64,000 nt of DNA. Source: Tardiphaga sp. GTDB taxonomy: Bacteria > Pseudomonadota > Alphaproteobacteria > Rhizobiales > Xanthobacteraceae. Within the stretch, counting starts at the first letter, position 1; the number at the start of each line of letters is the position of its first letter. The notes beneath the pieces are model-generated. The model made no database searches. It saw only the letters and a list, made by a program, of their open reading frames with translations, and was not told where the DNA came from. Below are positions 53,600 to 61,671 of the stretch, in pieces. The translations under genes and the position numbers were made by a program. Location of the stretch: assembly GCF_028290495.1 (NCBI RefSeq), contig NZ_JAQGJT010000044.1, positions 1 to 64,000 of the forward strand, written 5' to 3'.

Positions 53600-53615
53600 T
53601 CAACCAGATGGTTGA
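53600..53615. promoter_or_regulatory. Perfect 7-2-7 palindrome upstream of the permease gene
   Basis: TCAACCA-GA-TGGTTGA pairs perfectly, 94 bp ahead of the permease start at 53694. It shares TCAAC and TGGTTG with the site before the TetR gene, so both are likely bound by the same TetR protein. The form is close to the RutR box TTGACCA-(2)-TGGTCAA, differing in the third to fourth bases. Confidence 0.6.
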
Positions 53616-53693
53616 AACCTGTTTCTGATGCCGCTAGGCTACCCCCGGTTCCGCGGCGGTATCCATCGCGCGGTACGGGATAAGGAGCACGCA

Positions 53694-54467
53694 GTGTCCA
53701 GCGACGGAATGCGGACGGCCCGGTCATTGGCGATCATCGTGATCGTGCATCTTGCCGTGATCGTGCTGTGGCAGGTGCTGGTCGATGCGTTCCAGGTGCC
53801 GAAGTTTGTGCTGCCGTCGCCGCTGGCGGTGGTGAAGACGCTGGCGCAATCGAACTATGCCTGGCTGTCCAACACCGCGGTCACGGCGGTCGAAATTCTC
53901 GGCGGCTTCGCGCTCGGCGCGCTGGTCGGCGTCGGCATGGCGGTGCTGTTCTGCTGGTCGCCACTGCTCAGTCTGGCGCTGTTGCCGCTGTTCGTCACGC
54001 TCAACATGATCCCGAAGGTCGCTCTGGGGCCGCTGTTCATCGTCTGGTTCAGCTACGGCATCTTCCCCAATATCCTGATCGCCTTCTCCATTTGCTTCTT
54101 CCCGATCCTGCTGACCACGGCGCGCGGTCTCAATGAGGTCGAGCCGGACCTGCTCGATCTCGTCAAGTCGTTGCGCGGCTCGCGGTGGACGCTGTTTCGC
54201 AAGATCCAGCTACCGGGCGCGCTGCCTTATGTGTTTTCCGGCATGAAGGTCGGTGCGGTGCTGGCCGTGGCCGGCGCCGTGGTCGGCGAATTCATCGCCT
54301 CCGAGCGCGGCCTTGGCTACCTGATGATCCAGGTGCAGTCGTCGCTCGATACGCCGGCGATGCTGATGGCGGTGGTGCTGCTGACGCTGCTCGGCGTCGC
54401 CCTCTATGGTCTGGTGCTCGCCCTCGAACGGATGTTCGTGGTGCGCGATGTCCGGCTGCAACAATAA
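53694..54467 (+). CDS. ABC transporter permease (NitT/TauT family)
   Basis: A 257-residue membrane protein with about six segments and an EAA-like loop (LVKSLRGSRWTLFRKIQLPGALP). The GTG at 53694 is preceded by AAGGAG. It pairs with the ATPase at the end of the operon (57388-58167) and the divergent NMT1-like binding protein, so the importer genes are split around three enzymes. An operator-like palindrome lies 80 bp upstream. Confidence 0.88.
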   Translation: MSSDGMRTARSLAIIVIVHLAVIVLWQVLVDAFQVPKFVLPSPLAVVKTLAQSNYAWLSNTAVTAVEILGGFALGALVGVGMAVLFCWSPLLSLALLPLFVTLNMIPKVALGPLFIVWFSYGIFPNILIAFSICFFPILLTTARGLNEVEPDLLDLVKSLRGSRWTLFRKIQLPGALPYVFSGMKVGAVLAVAGAVVGEFIASERGLGYLMIQVQSSLDTPAMLMAVVLLTLLGVALYGLVLALERMFVVRDVRLQQ

Positions 54468-54482
54468 TTTCAGGGACAAGAC

Positions 54483-55520
54483 ATGCTGCTCACCCGAGAC
54501 ACTCTGCCGGACACCATTCCCGATATCGCCGCGCTCGATGACCTGTTGTGCCGGCCGAGCCAGGCGCTGATCGACGATCTCGCCGGTCTCGATGGCGACA
54601 TCATGATCCTCGGCGTCGCCGGCAAGATGGGCCCAACGCTGGCCGGTCTCGCCAAGGCGGCGCAGCCGGATCGCCGTGTCATCGGCGTCGCGCGCTTCAG
54701 CGATCCCGAGGCGAAAGCCTGGCTCGAGGCGCGCGGCATCGAGACGATCAGCTGCGACCTGCTCGACGAGGAGGCCATCAAGGCGTTGCCGAAATCGCCG
54801 AACATCATTTTCATGGCCGGCCGCAAGTTCGGCGCCGAAGGCGACCTGTCCCTGACCTGGGCGATGAACGCGCACGTGCCGGCCCTGATCGCGCAGGCGT
54901 TTCCGGAGAGCCGGATCGTCGCCTTCTCGACGGGGTGCGTCTATCCCTTCGTGCCAGTGACGGGCAAAGGCGCGGATGAGAGCGTGCAGCCCGATCCGCC
55001 CGGCGAATACGCCCAGTCCTGCGTCGGCCGTGAGCGGATGTTCGAGTATTTTTCGCGCAAGTTCGATACGCCCGGCCGTTTGTTCCGGCTGAACTACGCC
55101 ATCGATATGCGCTACGGCGTGCTGCACGATATCGCGATGAAGATCATGCAGGACAAGCCGATCGACGTCAGTCTCGGCCATGTCAATTTCATCTGGCAGG
55201 GCGATGCCGCGGCGCAGGCGTTGCGCTGCCTCGCGCATTGCGACACACCGACCACGCCGATCAATGTCAGCGGCCACGAGATACTTGCGGTGCGCGATCT
55301 CGCCGCGAAAATCGGTGCGCGACTGGGCCGCTCGCCCATCATCACCGGTACCGAGCAGCCAACCGCCTGGCTCACCGACGTGTCGCTGGCGACCAGCCTG
55401 TTTGGCCTGCCGATCGTCGATGTCGACCAGATGATCGCATGGACCACGGACTGGGTGGCGCGCTCGATGCCGAGCCTGGGCAAGCCGACCAAATACGAGG
55501 TCCGCGATGGACGATACTGA
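54483..55520 (+). CDS. Epimerase/dehydratase-like protein with altered catalytic Lys
   Basis: A 345-residue extended-SDR-like protein. The nucleotide motif is GVAGKMG (about 44-50) and the catalytic Ser lies in FSTGCVYP. The Tyr motif reads YAQSC, so Tyr176 is kept but Cys180 stands where Lys is expected. Catalysis by the usual route may be impaired, or the protein may have another role. It is in the TetR-controlled cluster with a DapA-family lyase and a GNAT protein and overlaps the GNAT gene by 14 bases. Confidence 0.82.
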   Translation: MLLTRDTLPDTIPDIAALDDLLCRPSQALIDDLAGLDGDIMILGVAGKMGPTLAGLAKAAQPDRRVIGVARFSDPEAKAWLEARGIETISCDLLDEEAIKALPKSPNIIFMAGRKFGAEGDLSLTWAMNAHVPALIAQAFPESRIVAFSTGCVYPFVPVTGKGADESVQPDPPGEYAQSCVGRERMFEYFSRKFDTPGRLFRLNYAIDMRYGVLHDIAMKIMQDKPIDVSLGHVNFIWQGDAAAQALRCLAHCDTPTTPINVSGHEILAVRDLAAKIGARLGRSPIITGTEQPTAWLTDVSLATSLFGLPIVDVDQMIAWTTDWVARSMPSLGKPTKYEVRDGRY

Positions 55521-56328
55521 CGGGCCTGCGATCATCCGGCTGTCGATCGGCGATGCGCCGGCCGGCCTTGCGCTGTCGACCGAGGCGCACTGGAATCAGA
55601 ACGAAGCCGATTGGCGGTTCTTCCTCACGCGCGGCATCGTGTTTGGCATTGTCGAACGCGATATCGGCCTGATCGCTACGGCGGCGCTGCTGCCTTTTGC
55701 GGAGGGCAATGCATGGATCAGCATGGTGCTCGTCACGGCCAGTCGGCAGCGCCGCGGTCTCGCGACCCGGTTGGTTGACGCCTGTATAAACGAAGCAACG
55801 CGGCAGAAACGCACCGCCTGGCTCGATGCGACGCCTGCGGGGGCAACGGTCTACGGCGCGCTCGGCTTTACGCCGGCGGGCTGCTCTCAGCGGATGCGGT
55901 TTGCAGGCGGCGGCGCAATGCAGGCGGCGTTGCCGGCGGGCGACATAAGTGAGCTTCTGCGGCGAGACTTTCGAGCGATGGGTTTTGACCGCAGCGCCTT
56001 GCTGCTGGAATTATCTGGCCGTCCGGGCTCATGCATCGTTGCGCAAGACGGCGCAATCGCGCTGATCCGTGACGGTCGTACAGCCCGCCATATCGGACCG
56101 CTGATGGCGGACGATGCGTCATCGGCGGCGCGGCTGCTGGCGGCGATCGTGCAATCCGAAACCGGCCCGTTTCTGCTCGATCTGAACAACGCTCGCAGCG
56201 AGTTGATCGACGAACTCGCCGCGGCCGGATGGTCCAATGAACGTCCGTTCCAGCGCATGCGGTTCGGCCTGATCAATGCCACAGGACCGGAGTTGGCTTT
56301 CGCCGGCGCCGGCCCGGAATATGGATAG
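55507..56328 (+). CDS. GNAT-family N-acetyltransferase
   Basis: A 273-residue protein. The first half has the GNAT core: AWISMVLVTASRQRRGLATRLVD, where RQRRGLA is the acetyl-CoA pyrophosphate loop, followed by WLDATPAGATVYGALGF. The second half (about 140-273) looks like a second, degenerate GNAT domain. The acceptor is unknown. The start overlaps the preceding epimerase-like gene by 14 bases and its end overlaps the lyase gene by 8. Confidence 0.82.
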   Translation: MDDTDGPAIIRLSIGDAPAGLALSTEAHWNQNEADWRFFLTRGIVFGIVERDIGLIATAALLPFAEGNAWISMVLVTASRQRRGLATRLVDACINEATRQKRTAWLDATPAGATVYGALGFTPAGCSQRMRFAGGGAMQAALPAGDISELLRRDFRAMGFDRSALLLELSGRPGSCIVAQDGAIALIRDGRTARHIGPLMADDASSAARLLAAIVQSETGPFLLDLNNARSELIDELAAAGWSNERPFQRMRFGLINATGPELAFAGAGPEYG

Positions 56329-57388
56329 CGCCATGCATCACAGTGAGATGAATTCGGACGTCCGGCGCCTGATCGCCGAGGGCACGGTGATCCCGGCGCA
56401 TCCGCTGGCGATCGATGCGGCCGGACAACTCGACACTACGCATCAGCGCGCGCTGACGCGCTATTACGTCGACTCTGGTGTCGGCGGGCTGGCGGTCGGC
56501 GTCCACACCACGCAATTCGCGATCCGCGAGGTCGGGCTGTACCGTCCGGTGCTCGAACTCGCCGCCGAAACCGCGGCCGCCTGGACCTCGCAGCCCATGG
56601 CTCTGGTGGCGGGTCTGGCAGGACCGACGGCGCAGGCCGTCGCCGAAGCGCAAACCGCGCGCGGGATCGGGTATCACGCCGGCCTGCTCAGCCTCGCCGC
56701 GATGAAATCCGCCTCCGAAGATGACATCATCGCGCATTGCGAGGCGGTTGCCCGTGAGATCCCGCTGATCGGCTTCTATCTGCAGCCCGCGGTCGGCGGA
56801 CTGCTGCTGAGCTCGAATTTCTGGCGTCGTTTCGCCGCGATCGACAATGTCATCGCCATCAAGATGGCACCGTTCAACCGCTACCGCACGCTCGATGTGC
56901 TGCGCGGTGTACTTGCCGCCGGCGCGCTGGACCGCGTCACGCTCTATACCGGCAACGATGATCACATCCTGCTCGACCTCACGCTGCCCTTCGACCTGCG
57001 CGACGGCGGCGTCACCACGCGCGTCAATATTCGCGGCGGCCTGCTCGGCCACTGGTCGGTATGGACGTCGAGTGCCGTCAAACAGTTCGAGATGTGCAAG
57101 GCCGCGCGCGGCAAGGGCGTTCTCCCCGCCGACCTCCTGGCGCTCGATGCCCGCGTTACCGATTGCAACAGCGCGTTCTTCGACGTCGCCAACGATTTCC
57201 ACGGCTGCATCGCCGGCTGCCACGAGATCCTGCGGCGGCAGGGGCTGCTGAAAGGCATCTGGTGCCTCGATCCAGCTGAGAGCCTCGGCCCCGGCCAGAT
57301 GCAGGAGATCGACCGCGTCTGCCGCGAACATGCTGATCTCAGCGACGACGATTTTGTCGCCGCGAACCTGCAGAAGTGGCTGTCCTGA
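56321..57388 (+). CDS. DapA-family (dihydrodipicolinate synthase-like) lyase
   Basis: A 355-residue class I aldolase of the DHDPS/N-acetylneuraminate lyase family. The Schiff-base Lys is probably Lys181 in IAIKMAPFNRY, and GVGGLAVGVHTTQ is the early glycine-rich loop. It is longer than the usual 290 residues. It would cleave or form a C-C bond to a pyruvate-like ketoacid. It ends overlapping the ATPase gene by 1 base (TGATG). The ATG at 56321 is chosen by overlap with the GNAT gene; an in-frame ATG at 56333 is possible. Confidence 0.83.
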   Translation: MDSAMHHSEMNSDVRRLIAEGTVIPAHPLAIDAAGQLDTTHQRALTRYYVDSGVGGLAVGVHTTQFAIREVGLYRPVLELAAETAAAWTSQPMALVAGLAGPTAQAVAEAQTARGIGYHAGLLSLAAMKSASEDDIIAHCEAVAREIPLIGFYLQPAVGGLLLSSNFWRRFAAIDNVIAIKMAPFNRYRTLDVLRGVLAAGALDRVTLYTGNDDHILLDLTLPFDLRDGGVTTRVNIRGGLLGHWSVWTSSAVKQFEMCKAARGKGVLPADLLALDARVTDCNSAFFDVANDFHGCIAGCHEILRRQGLLKGIWCLDPAESLGPGQMQEIDRVCREHADLSDDDFVAANLQKWLS

Positions 57389-58167
57389 TGACCGAGCGCG
57401 AGCCCTTCATCCGCCTGCGCAACGTCCGCAAGGTCTACCGCTCGCAGGGCAAGGAATTCCTCGCTGTCTCCGACGTGACGATGGACGTGCAGGAGGGCGA
57501 GTTGGTGTCACTGGTCGGACCAAGCGGCTGCGGCAAGACCACGGTGCTGAAGATTCTCGCCGGCCTGCACAGCGCCGATGGCGGCACCATCCAGATCGGC
57601 AATGCGACCACACCGTTCGATCCCGCCCGCGACATCGGTATGGTGTTCCAGCAGGCACTGCTGCTGAAGTGGCGCACCATACTCGACAACGTGCTGTTAC
57701 CGGCCGAGATCGTCGGCTTGCCGATGAAGGCGGCGCGTTCGCGCGCCCGCGATCTGCTCAATCTCGTCGGCCTCAAAGGCCATGAAGACAAATACCCGCA
57801 GCAGCTTTCCGGCGGCATGCAGCAACGCACGGCGATCGCGCGCGCGTTCATCCACGATCCCAAGCTGATCCTGATGGACGAGCCCTTTGGCGCGCTCGAC
57901 GCCCTGACGCGCGAGCAAATGAACCTCGAAATGCTGCGGATCTGGCGCGAAAGCGGCAAGACGATCCTGTTCGTCACCCACAGCATCCAGGAGGCGGTGT
58001 TCCTCGCCTCGCATTGCGCGGTGCTGACCTCTGGCCCGGCGCGGATGGCCGAGTATTTCCCGATCGATCTGCCGGCGACGCGTACGCTGGACATAAAGAC
58101 TACCGACGCCTTCGGCGTCTATGCGCGCCGCATCTATGCAGGCTTGGGGCTTAGTTCCGGCCACTGA
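57388..58167 (+). CDS. ABC transporter ATP-binding protein (NitT/TauT family)
   Basis: A 259-residue ATPase with Walker A GPSGCGKTT, signature LSGGMQQR, Walker B ILMDEPFGALD and switch His in VTHSIQEA. It is coupled to the lyase gene by overlap and completes the importer whose permease lies four genes upstream. Interleaving of transporter and enzyme genes points to a shared catabolic role. Confidence 0.92.
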   Translation: MTEREPFIRLRNVRKVYRSQGKEFLAVSDVTMDVQEGELVSLVGPSGCGKTTVLKILAGLHSADGGTIQIGNATTPFDPARDIGMVFQQALLLKWRTILDNVLLPAEIVGLPMKAARSRARDLLNLVGLKGHEDKYPQQLSGGMQQRTAIARAFIHDPKLILMDEPFGALDALTREQMNLEMLRIWRESGKTILFVTHSIQEAVFLASHCAVLTSGPARMAEYFPIDLPATRTLDIKTTDAFGVYARRIYAGLGLSSGH

Positions 58168-58220
58168 GGCGGCCGGGTTCCCCCATGCCGCGCCCTACCG
58201 CGCGCGGCGGGCATTCCTAT

Positions 58221-58559
58221 ATGCCGGCCATGCCGAAACCTTCTGTCGTCACCATCCAGCCGCGCCGCTCCCCGCCGATCTTCGTCTACAAGAAATGCCT
58301 CGGTCGCATTGACGACGGCAAAGCACTGCGGCGCGGCTTGAAATCCGAAGCCAGGCGGCTCGGCGCCGGGCGCGCCATGAAACCGCCGCGCATCGTGCTG
58401 ACGGGCTGCATGGGCATATGCCCGAAACGCGCCGTCGTCGTCGCGAGCCCCGCGACGCTTGAGCGCGGCCAGTACCTTTTGTTGGCGGATGGCGATTCAG
58501 CCGCTAATGCTGCCGCAATCCTGATGCCGGAGAGTTCCGGCATTCGAGGCGGCAAGTAG
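58221..58559 (+). CDS. Thioredoxin-fold [2Fe-2S] ferredoxin-like protein
   Basis: A 112-residue protein of the (2Fe-2S) ferredoxin-like type. The C-terminal Cys pair is in LTGCMGICPKRA (CxxxC); the N-terminal side keeps only one Cys, in VYKKC, where related proteins have CKKC as I recall. With three of four ligands the cluster may be lost or altered. The ATG at 58221 begins the conserved part; an in-frame ATG at 58230 is also usable. It lies just after the ABC ATPase and 12 bp before the DUF2786 gene. Confidence 0.65.
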   Translation: MPAMPKPSVVTIQPRRSPPIFVYKKCLGRIDDGKALRRGLKSEARRLGAGRAMKPPRIVLTGCMGICPKRAVVVASPATLERGQYLLLADGDSAANAAAILMPESSGIRGGK

Positions 58560-58570
58560 AGGCTCTCTCC

Positions 58571-59302
58571 GTGGACGCACATTCCGACCCCACCGCGCTC
58601 GACAAGCTGAAGGCGCGGATTCAGGCGCTGCGCGCCAAGACCATCGACAATGGCTGTACCGAGGATGAGGCGCTGTCGGCCGCCGCCAAGGTCGCCGAAT
58701 TGCTCGACCGCTACGACCTGTCGTTGACCGATGTCGAGATCCGCGAAGCTACCTGCGAGCGGCGCAGCTTCGAGACCTTCCGCAAGAAGCGCATCCCGCT
58801 CGACGACTGCATCGGCGCCATCGCGCATTTCTGCGATCGCCGGGTGTGGCGCGAGAAGAATGAGGTCGGCGAAAGCCGCTATGTGTTCTTCGGCCTGCGC
58901 TCCGACATCGAGGTCGCGCACTACCTGACCGAGTTGGTCGATACCGCGGTGCGCAGCGAGGCCGGCCGCTTCAAGACTTCGCGCGAATACCAGAAATTCC
59001 GCCACAACGAACGGCATCTGGCGAATTCGTCGTTCTCGCTGGGCATGGTGGCGTCGATCGCCGACAAGCTGCTGGCGATGAAAGCAGAGCGTGACCATGT
59101 CGGCCAGACCTCCGGCCGCGCGCTGGTCGCGGTCAAGGCGTCGGTGGTCGAGGCGGAATTCGCAAAGCTGGATATGAACCTGAAGACCGCGCGCGGCGGT
59201 CGCCGCATGGTGTCGATGACCGCTTATGAGGCCGGTGGCCTGGCCGGCGCGTCGCTCGCGATCCATCCGGGGATCGGCGGCGCGGGCAGGTCGAGGAAAT
59301 AG
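58571..59302 (+). CDS. DUF2786 domain-containing protein
   Basis: A 243-residue protein. The N-terminal DUF2786-like part (about 10-55; LDKLKARIQALRAKTIDNGC, TEDEALSAAAKVAELLDRYDL) is followed by a longer helical domain with a basic face (GRFKTSREYQKFRHNERHL). I do not know its function; relatives occur on phages and in chromosomes. The GTG at 58571 is the start that preserves the domain. It ends 3 bp from a convergent small gene. Confidence 0.72.
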   Translation: MDAHSDPTALDKLKARIQALRAKTIDNGCTEDEALSAAAKVAELLDRYDLSLTDVEIREATCERRSFETFRKKRIPLDDCIGAIAHFCDRRVWREKNEVGESRYVFFGLRSDIEVAHYLTELVDTAVRSEAGRFKTSREYQKFRHNERHLANSSFSLGMVASIADKLLAMKAERDHVGQTSGRALVAVKASVVEAEFAKLDMNLKTARGGRRMVSMTAYEAGGLAGASLAIHPGIGGAGRSRK

Positions 59303-59305
59303 CCC

Positions 59306-59506
59306 TTAGCGGAAGGCGGAATCGCCCGAGACGGTGATCATCACCGGCTTGCCGGCCTTGATCACCTTGGCGGTCTGGCTGGCGCCGTCCTGTCCGCCGC
59401 TGCGGGCGGCGACGCCAAAACCGGCGAGGGCGATACCGGCCACCAGGGCCATCGTGACGATCTTGAGATGCGTGGACCTGTCTGCACTGTGAAGCGAATG
59501 GTTCAT
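59306..59506 (-). CDS. Small membrane or secreted protein
   Basis: A 66-residue protein with a basic N-terminus and one hydrophobic segment (IVTMALVAGIALAGFGVAA), which may be a signal anchor, and a short polar tail (KAGKPVMITVSGDSAFR). Function unknown. Its upstream region faces the binding protein at 59704 and contains three copies of TGTTTCGTCG (59578-59622). Confidence 0.55.
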   Translation of the reverse strand: MNHSLHSADRSTHLKIVTMALVAGIALAGFGVAARSGGQDGASQTAKVIKAGKPVMITVSGDSAFR

Positions 59507-59577
59507 GGCGGCCTCCTGCCGTCTGCGCGGCGTCTATGGCCGTACGGATAGAAGTCGCCGGTTTCCGGCCGATGGCG

Positions 59578-59622
59578 CGACGAAACAAACGTGTTTCGTC
59601 GGTCGATCGATTTGTTTCGTCG
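59578..59622. promoter_or_regulatory. Inverted and direct copies of TGTTTCGTCG
   Basis: CGACGAAACA-AACG-TGTTTCGTCG forms a perfect 10-bp inverted repeat (59578-59601), and a third identical copy TGTTTCGTCG lies at 59613-59622, exactly 21 bp after the second. That is two helical turns, so three binding sites for one regulator could lie on the same face. It lies between the divergent small gene (59306) and the binding protein (59704). Confidence 0.55.
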
Positions 59623-59703
59623 GGTTTGCCGGATGGTTGCATCGGCCTAGTAAGGGCCGGCAGACGGTATATAGCTACAAGCCGAAATCGAGGGAGAAAC
59701 GCC

Positions 59704-60498
59704 ATGACCGACCTTTGTCGCCGCTCCCTGGCGTGGGTACTGGCGGCGATGTTGCTGGCGACAGGGGCTGTCGCCGTGGCCGCCGAGCCCGCGCCACGCG
59801 ATATCCTGGCGCCCAGCGGCAAGCTCCGGGTCGGGCTGTATCCGGGAACGCCGACCTCGATCCTGCCCGACGCCAAAGCGGGCCCGCGCGGCGTTGGTTA
59901 TGACCTCGGCCAGGCGCTCGCGGCGCGGCTGGGCGTACCCTACGAGCCGGTGGTTTTCAGCAGAAACGCCGAGGTGCTGGAGGCCGTCAAGACCGGCGCT
60001 GTCGATGCTGCTTTCACCAATGCCTCGGCGGCGCGCGCCAAGGTAATGGACTTCGGCCCGCCCTATCTGGAAAGCGAACTCGGCTATCTGCTGCCGCCGG
60101 GCTCTCCCGTCGCCGCGCTGGCCGATGTCGATGCCGCCGGCCGCCGCGTCGGCGTGACCGAAGGCAGTTCATCGGACGCGGTCCTGTCGCGCGACCTGAA
60201 ACAGGCCACAGTGGTCCGCGTCGCCAATATCAACCTCGTGGCCGGCATGATGGCCGCCGGCCAGCTCGACGTTTTCGCCACCAACAAGGCGACCTTGTTC
60301 GAGATGGCCGAAAAGCTGCCCGGCGCCACCGTGCTCGATGGCCAGTGGGGCGTGGAGCGCCATGCCATCGCCATCCCGAAGGGACGTGAGCAGGGCTTGG
60401 GCTTCATCCGCGAGTTCACCGAACAGGCCAAGGCGCAGGGGCTGGTCGATGCCGCGATTGCGCGCGCGGGATTGCGCGCCGCGAGCACCGCGAAATAG
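59704..60498 (+). CDS. Substrate-binding protein, SBP_bac_3 family
   Basis: A 264-residue periplasmic protein with a signal peptide (WVLAAMLLATGAVAVAAEP) and family-3 motifs: GKLRVGLYPGTPTS, GYDLGQALAARLGVPYEPV and GAVDAAFTNASAARAKVMDF. No transporter genes are adjacent, so it may serve as an orphan sensor or binding protein. The ATG at 59704 has GAGGGAGAA ahead. It is near the triple repeat above. Confidence 0.87.
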   Translation: MTDLCRRSLAWVLAAMLLATGAVAVAAEPAPRDILAPSGKLRVGLYPGTPTSILPDAKAGPRGVGYDLGQALAARLGVPYEPVVFSRNAEVLEAVKTGAVDAAFTNASAARAKVMDFGPPYLESELGYLLPPGSPVAALADVDAAGRRVGVTEGSSSDAVLSRDLKQATVVRVANINLVAGMMAAGQLDVFATNKATLFEMAEKLPGATVLDGQWGVERHAIAIPKGREQGLGFIREFTEQAKAQGLVDAAIARAGLRAASTAK

Positions 60499-60600
60499 TC
60501 TTCGCCATCCCAGGTATTTCCAGCTTTGGCGAGTTTTGTTTACAAGCCACCACACGGTCGCCAGTGCAGCGAGTGACCGGCATTCTGGGAGAACGTATCT

Positions 60601-61584
60601 ATGGCGAGCCTGATCCAACGCATCGGTATTCTGGCGGCGAGCGCCGCGCTGTCCCTCGCGGTCTTGCCGGCGCAGGCGCAGACGGCGGACTGGCCGAAAA
60701 AGCAGGTCACGTTCTTCGTGCCTTACGCGCCCGGCGGCGCCGTCGATGTTCTGGCGCGGACCATCGGTCAGGCGCTGTCGAAGAGCTGGGGGCAGGCACC
60801 GATCGTCGAGAATCGCGCGGGCGCCGGCGGCACCATCGCCTCGAAGGCGCTGACCCAGGCTGCTCCCGACGGCTACACGCTGATCCTGGTTGCGTCAGGC
60901 CATCCGCTGAACCAGTTCTTCTATCCGAGCCTGCCCTACGACACCTTCAAGGATTTCACCGCGATCAGCGAAGTCGCCTATTCGCCGCTCGCCATCGTGG
61001 TGTCGAAGGATAATCCGGCCAAGAACCTGCAGGAGCTGCTGGCGCAGGCCAAGGCGAAGCCCGATTTCCTGTCCTACGGCATGTCCGGCAACGGCACCTC
61101 GGCGCATCTGGCCGGCGAACTGCTCAACCACATGGCCGGCGTCAAGATTGTCTCGATCCCGTTCAAGGGCGGCGCACCGGCGCTGACCGCGGTGATGTCT
61201 GGCGATATCCCGATGAGCATCAACCCGCTGCCCGAGGTCATCGGCCAGATCGATGGCGGCGCGGTGCGCGCAATTGCGGTGACCACGGCGACGCGCGCGA
61301 AGACGATGCCCGACGTGCCGACGGTGGCGGAATCCGGCGTCGCCGGATACGACACCGCGGTGTGGTGGGGATTTCTCGGACCCGCGGGCATGGCGCCTGA
61401 CGTGGTGGCGAAGATCAATGCCGATCTGGTGACGGCGCTGAAGGACCCCGCGGTGGTGACCGCGCTGGACAAGATCGGCGCGGTGCCGGTCGGCAACTCG
61501 CCGCAGGAATTCGACGCCTACATGCGCGCCGAAGCCGCCAAATGGGGGCCGGTGCTCAAAGAGGCCAATATCAAGATCCAGTAG
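60601..61584 (+). CDS. Bug/TctC family tripartite tricarboxylate transporter receptor
   Basis: A 327-residue receptor with a signal peptide (SAALSLAVLPAQAQ) and Bug signatures VPYAPGGAVDVLAR, VENRAGAGGT and LPYDTFKDFTAIS. Like the 47495 protein it lacks nearby TctAB genes. The ribosome site is TGGGAGAACG. It may supply the oxidoreductase that follows at 61672 with a carboxylate. Confidence 0.88.
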   Translation: MASLIQRIGILAASAALSLAVLPAQAQTADWPKKQVTFFVPYAPGGAVDVLARTIGQALSKSWGQAPIVENRAGAGGTIASKALTQAAPDGYTLILVASGHPLNQFFYPSLPYDTFKDFTAISEVAYSPLAIVVSKDNPAKNLQELLAQAKAKPDFLSYGMSGNGTSAHLAGELLNHMAGVKIVSIPFKGGAPALTAVMSGDIPMSINPLPEVIGQIDGGAVRAIAVTTATRAKTMPDVPTVAESGVAGYDTAVWWGFLGPAGMAPDVVAKINADLVTALKDPAVVTALDKIGAVPVGNSPQEFDAYMRAEAAKWGPVLKEANIKIQ

Positions 61585-61608
61585 AGCGAAGGCTCGGGCT
61601 TCTTGTCT

Positions 61609-61658
61609 GACGCTTTTTATTGGCGCGAACTGGAAGACACTTCGCTCGAAAACGCTTT
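61609..61658. repeat. Short interspersed repeat, copy 2
   Basis: Shares a 21-base identical core (61638-61658) with copy 1 at 34061-34081, and the preceding GGCGCGAACTGG resembles ACGCGAACCGG there. It ends 13 bp before the oxidoreductase start. Copy 2 is shorter and less similar at its left end. Confidence 0.55.
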
Positions 61659-61671
61659 GGGAAGAATATCC

